DNA of 30,552 bases from Gammaproteobacteria bacterium UBA2965 (lineage in GTDB: Bacteria; Pseudomonadota; Gammaproteobacteria; Pseudomonadales; Azotimanducaceae), in the NCBI GenBank assembly GCA_002348385.1, contig DEBD01000043.1:3389-33940 (forward strand), in the 5' to 3' direction. Positions 24,464 to 30,552 of the stretch are shown piece by piece. The notes beneath the pieces are model-generated. The model saw only the letters and a list, made by a program, of their open reading frames with translations, did not search any database and had not been told where the DNA came from. Positions within the stretch are counted from its first letter, which is position 1, and every line of letters begins with the position of its first letter. A program made the translations under genes and the position numbers.

Positions 24464-25846
24464 TTACCGCTCCAGATACTTATCCAACGTCTGGTGCAGG
24501 TGACGAATGCGAATCTCCTGGTAGTGACCCAGGGTGCCCCCGCGTTTCTTCGCCGTGTAGTAGCCCTGCTGCTGCAGGTCGAGATTGTCCGTGTCCTGGT
24601 CGTACACATGCCCCATGCCCGGATCCATGTTGGGCACGCTGGTGTACGAATCCTCCACGCCAATTCTCACGGGCTCCGCTGAATGCGGGGACTCACCGCT
24701 GCGCGGGATCGGCCGCAAGTAGAGCAAGTCGAACAATGACCGATCCGGATCGTTGCCGATTGGCCTGAAGCGATACACCATGGGCAAAGACAGTCCAGGA
24801 AAGATGAACATGTTGGGGAAGATCGTATACTCGATGGTGTCGAGAATCTCCGAGTCGGTGAGATCGCCCACCTCTACGTCCAACTCCTCGTCGAAGTGCT
24901 TGCGCAGATAGTTGGCCATCGTTGCCCGAGCGGTGGCATTGCCTTCGATCTTCGGCCCGCCGCTGGCGAGGGAGCGATCACCCATCAGCATGGTGTCGAG
25001 TTTTTCCGCTTCGCTGAGCTGGCGCTCAAAGACAGGGTCCGGGTTTCCTTGTAGGCACAGAAAGCGTGACATGTGGTCCCCAAACAAATCGTACTGGGTC
25101 TGGGGGCCGGAGCTGGTGATATTGAGCTGGGGGTGCACCACGTGCGTGTGGTAGTTCTCCATGAACGCTTCCATGGCACCTTTCCAGTTGCAGGCCAGCT
25201 CTTTCTGAATGTGTATGGTGGTGTAGCGATCCTCCATGCCCCAGTTCTTGAAGTGGTCCACCGTCACTCCCAGGTACTCGTGGAGCGATGGCGCGTTCGG
25301 ATCCATGTTAATGAACACGAAACCCGCCCAGGTCTCCACCCGAACCTCAGCTAACCGAACGTCGTTCTCGTCGACGTGGGGGAAGTCCCATTGGCTGGGG
25401 ATCTCATTGATGGTGCCGTCGAGTTTCCACGACCACCCGTGATATGGACAAGCGATGATCTGGCGGTGACCGGAAGTGAACGAGTGGTTGAACTTGGTGC
25501 CTCGGTGCATGCAAGAGTTGTAGAAAGCCTTGATCTCTCCGGGCGCGGCGCGAACCACGATGATCGAGTAGTTACCAATGTCGTACACCACAAAGTCACC
25601 GACGTCGCGCAGGTTCTCTTCCCGGCACGCCCACTGCCAGGTTTTGGTCCACACCTTGTCCATCTCGCGAGCGAAAAACTCCGTGCTGGTATAGCGGGTG
25701 AAGGGAATGTCCTCGTCACCGAGGTCCTCATAGGCTTCTACGTTGAGCGGGTAGCGTGAGGTTTCCCCCAGAGATTCCTGAATTGCCCGGATGCCGGGAA
25801 CGGGCGCTTGGCTGCCGGCGAATGTGTCTGGATGACGATTAGTCAC
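24464..25846 (-). CDS. Rieske non-heme iron oxygenase, alpha subunit (RO2)
   Basis: A 460-residue terminal oxygenase. Rieske ligands: Cys112/His114 (CMHRG) and Cys133/His136 (CPYHGW). Mononuclear iron: His233 and His238 (ENYHTHVVH), plus a C-terminal Asp in DQDTDNLDLQQ. The bridging residue is Glu230 in place of Asp. The chosen start is the GTG at 25844-25846, which has AGAGGAAG about six bases upstream; a second GTG at 25894 would add sixteen residues. It heads the minus-strand unit with two CoA-transferase genes and is divergent from RO3. Shared blocks (WQWACREE, NWGMEDRY, YQEIRIRHLHQTL) make RO1 its nearest paralogue here. The substrate is unknown and no reductase partner is nearby. Confidence 0.94.
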   Translation of the reverse strand: MTNRHPDTFAGSQAPVPGIRAIQESLGETSRYPLNVEAYEDLGDEDIPFTRYTSTEFFAREMDKVWTKTWQWACREENLRDVGDFVVYDIGNYSIIVVRAAPGEIKAFYNSCMHRGTKFNHSFTSGHRQIIACPYHGWSWKLDGTINEIPSQWDFPHVDENDVRLAEVRVETWAGFVFINMDPNAPSLHEYLGVTVDHFKNWGMEDRYTTIHIQKELACNWKGAMEAFMENYHTHVVHPQLNITSSGPQTQYDLFGDHMSRFLCLQGNPDPVFERQLSEAEKLDTMLMGDRSLASGGPKIEGNATARATMANYLRKHFDEELDVEVGDLTDSEILDTIEYTIFPNMFIFPGLSLPMVYRFRPIGNDPDRSLFDLLYLRPIPRSGESPHSAEPVRIGVEDSYTSVPNMDPGMGHVYDQDTDNLDLQQQGYYTAKKRGGTLGHYQEIRIRHLHQTLDKYLER

Positions 25847-26183
25847 TGCTGACTTCCTCTTGCTGCTCTGTTGATCGCTCGCTGCTTCGAACACAGCACA
25901 CCGGAATCATTATGGACCGAGACCTCGACCAAGCCAAGATCGCGGCCCCGGCGCCAAGACCGGGGCGGTCACCCTCACCCAGCGCTTCGGCGCAGCGCTG
26001 AACCTCAACGTTCACTTCCACGCTGGCTAGGCGCATTCGGCAGCGTCGCCCCATCCGTCTCAATTGGCGCACACCGCACATTTCGATCCTCGCCCATTGA
26101 CACGATAAGTCCGTTTGTTTCTCCTATCCGCTGCGCCCAGGTCCTATAGTCTGGTGCGCATTTGACACCTTTCGGATGCCGTG
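25847..26183. other. Divergent intergenic region between two Rieske genes
   Basis: This is 337 bases between the GTG of RO2 and the ATG of RO3. The middle holds the IS91-type transposase remnant (25959-26030). Both promoters must lie around it. TATAGT at 26145-26150 could be the -10 element of RO3, but no matching -35 is seen at the usual distance. No intact gene is present. Confidence 0.6.
25959..26030 (+). pseudogene. IS91-family transposase fragment
   Basis: In the plus-strand frame starting at 25959 the translation includes GAVTLTQRFG followed by AALNLNVHFH, then a TAG stop at 26028-26030. QRFG-ALNLNVHFH is one of the most conserved blocks of IS91/IS801-type Y2 transposases (compare VQRFGSALNLNVHFH-type sequence in that family). 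The sequence on either side no longer reads as transposase in this frame. It is therefore a 70-base relic, not a functional element. The match rests on recalled family sequence. Confidence 0.65.
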
Positions 26184-27602
26184 ATGTCCTTGTGGCTTGG
26201 ATACGCGCACGGCGCAGCGAGGGGACACATTACAAAATCACCAACACTTGCCGAGCTAGATCTACCGAAACCCTCCTATCAAGAGATTCTAGACCGTGAC
26301 GGCGACAGCGTCCCCGACGTGCTGCGCACGCAACAGAACCCCATTCCGCCCACGGCCCCCGTCGAGCTCGCGCGCTACACGAGCCAGGCGTTCTTCGATA
26401 GGGAAATGCAGAAGATGTGGACGCGGGTCTGGCAATTTGCCTGCCGCGAGGAGCACGTGGCCGAGCCCGGCGACTACTTCGTTTACGATATTGGCAGGCA
26501 CTCGGTCATCATCACCCGCTGCGATGACGGCAGCCTCAAGGCCTACCACAACAGCTGCCTGCACCGCGGCACCCAGCTCAAGCCACGCGGCAGCCTGGGC
26601 CATTCGCCGCTAATCCAATGCCCATACCACGGCTGGACGTGGAATCTCGACGGCAGCTTGGTGGAAGTGCCTTGTGAGTGGGAGTTTCCCCACATCGATC
26701 GAGACGAGCTGGCCCTCGACCAGTGCCGTGTCGCCACCTGGAATACCCTGGTATTCATTAACCTTGCCGACCAGGGGCCGAGCCTCGGCGAATACCTCGA
26801 GGTGCTTCCGGAGCACTTTCGCAACTGGGATTTCTCCGGCTGGCGGACGAGCGTGCATGCGCGTAAGGAACTGCCCTGCAACTGGAAGGCGGCACAGGAC
26901 GCCTTCATCGAGGCTTATCACACCCGCCTGGTGCATCCGCAGGCAATGGGCACCTCGGGCGACGTCAACGCCCAGCATGACATCTTCGGTGATCACGTGA
27001 GTCGGGACATCGTCGCGCTGGGGGTCTCCAGCCCACTGCTCGACGAGCCCCTGGACGACGCGTCTATTCTCCAGCAGATGCTCATGGGCGATGCCGCGGT
27101 CATGGGCGAGCGACCCTCACTTGCCGACGGCGAGTCCGCACGTGGGGTCATGGCGCGCAACATGCGCGAGACCATGGAGCAATTTGGCCTGGATGTAAGC
27201 GGTCATTCCATCGCGGAATCCATAGACTCCATAAAGTACACCCTGTTTCCTAATCTGTTCATCTTCGCCGGCCTCTCGCTGCGGGTGCTGTATCAGTATC
27301 GTCCCTTGGGCAACGACCCAGACCGCTGCACGTTTGACATCTTGTTCATGCGCCCGAATCCGCCAGACCAACCGCCCCTCGAGCCCGCCACGGTGGTCCA
27401 TGTATCCGAAGACGGCAGCTATAGCGACGTTCCAGGTATGGATCCGGGTTTCGCTGAGGTGTTCGACCAGGATACAGCCATCCTCCGCGCGCAGCGCGAC
27501 GGCATGCATGCCAGCAAGCGTGGGGTGGCCACCTTCTCTGCCTACCTGGAGTCTCGACTGCGCCATATCCACAATACGCTCGACAAGTACCTGAACGCCT
27601 GA
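26184..27602 (+). CDS. Rieske non-heme iron oxygenase, alpha subunit (RO3)
   Basis: A 472-residue terminal oxygenase. Rieske ligands: Cys125/His127 (CLHRG) and Cys146/His149 (CPYHGW). Mononuclear iron: His246 and His251 (EAYHTRLVH), with a C-terminal Asp in FDQDTAILRAQ. The bridging position is Glu243. The N-terminus is uncertain: the ATG at 26184 directly follows an in-frame GTG at 26181, and the first fifteen residues (SLWLGYAHGAARGH) do not look like its paralogues. It is divergent from RO2 and 26 bases upstream of the TIM-barrel isomerase gene, so these two are probably co-transcribed. The substrate is unknown. Confidence 0.93.
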   Translation: MSLWLGYAHGAARGHITKSPTLAELDLPKPSYQEILDRDGDSVPDVLRTQQNPIPPTAPVELARYTSQAFFDREMQKMWTRVWQFACREEHVAEPGDYFVYDIGRHSVIITRCDDGSLKAYHNSCLHRGTQLKPRGSLGHSPLIQCPYHGWTWNLDGSLVEVPCEWEFPHIDRDELALDQCRVATWNTLVFINLADQGPSLGEYLEVLPEHFRNWDFSGWRTSVHARKELPCNWKAAQDAFIEAYHTRLVHPQAMGTSGDVNAQHDIFGDHVSRDIVALGVSSPLLDEPLDDASILQQMLMGDAAVMGERPSLADGESARGVMARNMRETMEQFGLDVSGHSIAESIDSIKYTLFPNLFIFAGLSLRVLYQYRPLGNDPDRCTFDILFMRPNPPDQPPLEPATVVHVSEDGSYSDVPGMDPGFAEVFDQDTAILRAQRDGMHASKRGVATFSAYLESRLRHIHNTLDKYLNA

Positions 27603-27628
27603 CACCCCGGGACAAGGAATCCAAGCAC

Positions 27629-28480
27629 ATGCAGACACCCCGATTGCTGGCTAGCGCATTCACCGTGGCGGGCAACGCGGTGCCGCTGGACGAGAAAACT
27701 ATCAGCCCCCACAGCCTGGAAGAGCGCGCCCAGGCAGCGGCCCAGGCGGGCTACGTGGGAATCGGGCTATCAAACGACGACCTCGAGCACCTCGTGGACA
27801 AGCACGGCTACGCCGAGATCAAGCAAATCATCGCAGATGCCGGTCTGCAATATCTTGAATTCGAGGTGCTGCTGGACTGGTTTGCCGATGGAGAGCGCCG
27901 CGCACTCTCCGATATAGAGCGCAGAAAATTTCTCAACGCTGCGGAGAAGCTCGACGCCTGCAACATCAAGGTCAGTGGCGACATCATGGGAACCACCTGG
28001 CCGCTGGATCATATGATAGCGAGCTTCGCCGAGCTGTCGCGACAGGCCGGCGAAGCAGGCACCCAGGTGAGCATCGAGGTATACCCCGAATCGAACATAC
28101 GCGATCTGCCCACGGCCCTTGCCATTGCCCAAGGCGCCGGCTCACCTCACGGGGGCCTGCTGCTGGATATCTGGCATGTCAACCGCGGCAACATCGACTA
28201 CTCCGAGATCGCCGCCATGCCACGCGAGTATCTCAAGCACGTAGAGCTCGATGACGCCGGACCGCTGGAGGGCAGCATTATGGAAGACACCCTCAACCGA
28301 AGGCGCTTGCCCGGAGAAGGCGACTTCGACATTGCGGGCTTTCTGCGGGCCGTGGCCGCCACCGGCTACGACGGGGTTTATGGAGTGGAGATTCTGTCGG
28401 AAACACAGCGCCAGCTGTTTCCCGCGGAAGCGGCGCAGCGATCTTTTGATGCCACCATGGCTCAGTTCGCCAAAGCCTGA
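27629..28480 (+). CDS. Sugar phosphate isomerase/epimerase-like TIM-barrel protein
   Basis: A 283-residue AP-endonuclease-2/xylose-isomerase-like barrel (PF01261). Likely divalent-metal ligands are Glu150 (SIEVYPES), Asp180 with His183 (LLLDIWHV), His204/Glu206 (KHVELDD) and Glu254 (YGVEILSE). The RRRLPGEGDFD loop is typical of inosose dehydratase/IolE/Hyi-type enzymes. Members isomerise, epimerise or dehydrate polyols and ketoacids; which reaction applies here is not readable. The ATG at 27629 has AAGGA about ten bases upstream. It follows RO3 closely and may process the oxygenated product. Confidence 0.9.
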   Translation: MQTPRLLASAFTVAGNAVPLDEKTISPHSLEERAQAAAQAGYVGIGLSNDDLEHLVDKHGYAEIKQIIADAGLQYLEFEVLLDWFADGERRALSDIERRKFLNAAEKLDACNIKVSGDIMGTTWPLDHMIASFAELSRQAGEAGTQVSIEVYPESNIRDLPTALAIAQGAGSPHGGLLLDIWHVNRGNIDYSEIAAMPREYLKHVELDDAGPLEGSIMEDTLNRRRLPGEGDFDIAGFLRAVAATGYDGVYGVEILSETQRQLFPAEAAQRSFDATMAQFAKA

Positions 28481-28525
28481 TAGCCGCCCGGGCCTGCACA
28501 ATGGCGCAGGACACCGCCAACGAGA

Positions 28526-28714
28526 ATGGTCTTGGCGCTGCAACTCACTCCGGGAGAAAGCGCCTTTCGCGACCAAGTTCGAGCACTGCTCGATACCGAG
28601 CTAACTCCAGCGCTCAAGCAAGCCAAGCACAACACCGTGTTGGTCTCAGTTAAGTTGTTTGCTCTTCCACCGCCCGCCACGCCGCGTCGAATGCTGCATC
28701 CATCAGTGGGGTAG
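28526..28714 (+). pseudogene. N-terminal stub of an acyl-CoA dehydrogenase
   Basis: The ATG at 28526 opens a 62-codon frame whose first 35 or so residues (LQLTPGESAFRDQVRALLD, then TELTPALKQA) look like the N-terminal helix of an acyl-CoA dehydrogenase (family pattern: LTPEE-AFR-EVR-FL). After about position 28635 the similarity ends, and the frame runs into the 3' end of the flavoprotein gene on the opposite strand. The rest of the dehydrogenase is absent. It sits 45 bases after the isomerase stop, so it was probably the third gene of the RO3 operon before a deletion or insertion. Confidence 0.6.
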
Positions 28715-30551
28715 CTTCAGAATCCGTGTTCGCAATGGAGATCCTGCCAAATTGAGCGCGCCCAATCTCATGAGGCGCCTCGCCTTCTTTCCACTCAGGA
28801 TCATCCAAACCGAGGTAAAAGTAAGCGTAGCCATGTGGAATCCGATTCACCGTGATCGCGCGGATATCCGTGTGGTGATTAAACCCATGTTTGCCAAGCA
28901 TGCTTTGCAGTTGCTGGCGGATCTCCGCTTCATATTGCGCGAACGTGGTCGCGTAGATCTTGTGTCGGCCAACTCGATATAGGTCACGGCCAGCACCACC
29001 CTCTGCGGCTGGGGTTGGAGAACCCATCATGAAGACCGCCATCGGGTCATCCGGGCTGCGCGGCGGTTCATACCCGCCATTGGTCATGGTGGGCGCGGCA
29101 CTGACCCATTGGAAAGCATCGTAGGGGCACTGGGTGAACTCGACACCCAGCTGCGAGAATGCACGCCCGTTGTCTATTAACACATTCGCATACACAAAAG
29201 GCACCCTGACACCGTAGCTCAGGGCTTCCTTCTGCCTATCGCTCAATTCAGGGCAAAGGTAAGGTATCAAGTTGTTGTAACAGGCAAGCACGCAGTGGTT
29301 TGCAGTAATTCGCTGCGGCATTCCTGCACGAACGTATTCCACAACGACACGGTCGTCTGCCTCTCTCACGCCAACGACCGTGCTGTTCAATCGAATCCGC
29401 GTCGGCTGGCCCTCTTTATCCAGCTCCGAATAATTGAAACGCGCCACCGCAACGTCTTCGAATCCCTTCATCCCCGGCGAGACATTTGGAATCAGTTTTT
29501 GCACCAGGAGGCGTGCGACCGAGGCATTCCCGTCCGGGAACATCCTGATCTCGGCAAGATCTTCGATCATCATTGCCGCGAGTGAGTCAATGAAGTTGGT
29601 CAACCAACCCATGGCGCGGAGCCCCGGCGCACCCGCCGAGATTGCCTCGAGCACCGTGTGTTGCCATCCAGAAGGACCGTTCAGGATGAGCAGGTGCGCA
29701 TCGAATATCGCGACGGTCTCTTTGGATAGCCCTACCCGGTCCACCAGGAATCGGTTGTAGCTAACCGTATTGATGTAGTCGTATTGTTCACTCCAGGACA
29801 GATCACCCAGGAAGTCGCGCTCGCCACCAAAGAACGCAATGAGTCTGTCCTGTTCGTGCTTGGGTATCGGTAATGCCTGCACTGCGGCCGCGTATTCACC
29901 TCGGCCATGGAAAAACTTGTACCAGTGCCCGCCTACTGTGACATGGCCGTCCGGGGTCGGCATGGACATTCCTACACTGCCATGCCACTTCCCGCCCAGC
30001 AGATAGTTGTCGGGTGTATTTTCATTCATGGCGTCGGTCGCGTTCTGATCGATGCCAAGATCCCGCATGAGACTGCCTGCAGCCTCGCTGTAGTTGCCTG
30101 GACTGTCGAGATTCTGCGCACCGCCAAGACTCAGCACCATTCTGCCGTTATGGTGAAACTCATTGCGTTTCGCATGACCACCAAAGTCATCATGGTTATC
30201 CAGGATGAGAATCCGCGCATCTGCGCCCATGGTTTTGCGGAAGTACCAAGCCGCTGCCAGACCGCTCATACCCGCGCCCACGACCACGAGGTCATAGTGT
30301 TCATCAAGCGCTACGTAATCAGAGGGTTTTTCGCCTCTCCAAGCGAGAGCATGTGCAACCTCGTAAGACCCTTCGTGACTCCCACGAAGGCCTGTGAGGG
30401 TGGGCGGATAGTGATTGGGGCCAAGTTCTGCAGCAGTTTTCAGGCTCCGCTCCGGGTCTTGCGCCCAAAGGCTGGCGGGTGCGACCACGCCGACGCCGGC
30501 CCCTATCGCAACACCGTTCATGAAGTCTCGTCGGGTTACTCGCTTGACCAT
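28650..30551 (-). CDS. Tat-exported FAD-dependent amine-oxidase-like flavoprotein (spermidine dehydrogenase-like)
   Basis: A 633-residue flavoprotein. The N-terminus has a twin-arginine signal (RRDFMNG, Arg7-Arg8) followed by VAIGAGVGVVAPASLWA, so it is exported folded to the periplasm. The FAD-binding loop is VVVGAGMSGLAAA (Gly92, Gly94, Gly97), followed by ILILDNHDDFGGHAKRNEF. Blocks such as GLRGSHEGSYEVAHALAW and the length resemble the SpdH-type family annotated as spermidine dehydrogenase; the amine substrate is inferred only. The ATG at 30549-30551 is one base from the window edge; the Tat motif close behind it suggests it is the real start. Hand counts of single 60-base lines gave about 53-58% GC, against 62-68% in two lines of earlier genes, a possible sign of separate origin. 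Confidence 0.88.
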   Translation of the reverse strand: MVKRVTRRDFMNGVAIGAGVGVVAPASLWAQDPERSLKTAAELGPNHYPPTLTGLRGSHEGSYEVAHALAWRGEKPSDYVALDEHYDLVVVGAGMSGLAAAWYFRKTMGADARILILDNHDDFGGHAKRNEFHHNGRMVLSLGGAQNLDSPGNYSEAAGSLMRDLGIDQNATDAMNENTPDNYLLGGKWHGSVGMSMPTPDGHVTVGGHWYKFFHGRGEYAAAVQALPIPKHEQDRLIAFFGGERDFLGDLSWSEQYDYINTVSYNRFLVDRVGLSKETVAIFDAHLLILNGPSGWQHTVLEAISAGAPGLRAMGWLTNFIDSLAAMMIEDLAEIRMFPDGNASVARLLVQKLIPNVSPGMKGFEDVAVARFNYSELDKEGQPTRIRLNSTVVGVREADDRVVVEYVRAGMPQRITANHCVLACYNNLIPYLCPELSDRQKEALSYGVRVPFVYANVLIDNGRAFSQLGVEFTQCPYDAFQWVSAAPTMTNGGYEPPRSPDDPMAVFMMGSPTPAAEGGAGRDLYRVGRHKIYATTFAQYEAEIRQQLQSMLGKHGFNHHTDIRAITVNRIPHGYAYFYLGLDDPEWKEGEAPHEIGRAQFGRISIANTDSEATPLMDAAFDAAWRAVEEQTT

Positions 30552-30552
30552 C

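Overview
The window reads as chromosomal DNA of a high-GC bacterium, most likely an uncultured gammaproteobacterium. The E. coli-type dimeric dihydroorotase (PyrC) and a SlyD-type FKBP isomerase with a His-rich tail point that way. The rest is accessory catabolism: class III CoA-transferases, Rieske oxygenases, luciferase-like (LLM) oxidoreductases, a P450, an SDR and a GPH-family transporter. The lineage is inferred from gene types only; no rRNA or tRNA gene was seen.

Layout. 0-5 kb: CoA-transferase (-), pyrC (+), aldo/keto reductase (-), DUF2235 hydrolase (-). 4.8-8.4 kb: P450 (+) converging on Rieske oxygenase RO1 (-), a 19-codon stub of a flavin monooxygenase, then an NmrA-like NAD(P)-binding protein (+). 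8.5-15.7 kb: GPH/MelB-type transporter (-) divergent from an SDR (+); a minus-strand run of LLM oxidoreductase, SnoaL-like protein and alpha/beta hydrolase; two further LLM enzymes of F420-associated types. 15.9-20.5 kb: a large DUF5916 outer-membrane protein, a 540-base gap, a tandem pair of small membrane-anchored split-barrel-like proteins, and slyD. 20.6-30.5 kb: a minus-strand unit (Rieske RO2, CoA-transferase, fused double CoA-transferase) divergent from a plus-strand unit (Rieske RO3, TIM-barrel isomerase, acyl-CoA dehydrogenase stub), and finally a Tat-exported flavoprotein running off the right edge.

How the genes may work together. The content suggests oxidative attack (Rieske, P450, LLM) on small organic molecules, CoA activation by class III CoA-transferases, and processing by SDR, SnoaL, hydrolase and isomerase enzymes. 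The 20.6-28.5 kb divergent unit is the most coherent candidate pathway. Its substrate cannot be read from sequence. All three Rieske proteins carry Glu where classical ring-hydroxylating dioxygenases have the bridging Asp, a trait known from carnitine monooxygenase CntA.

The region looks plastic. It holds two truncated enzyme N-termini (flavin monooxygenase at 7725, acyl-CoA dehydrogenase at 28526) and a short IS91-family transposase remnant between the two divergent Rieske genes. No CRISPR array or complete insertion sequence was seen.
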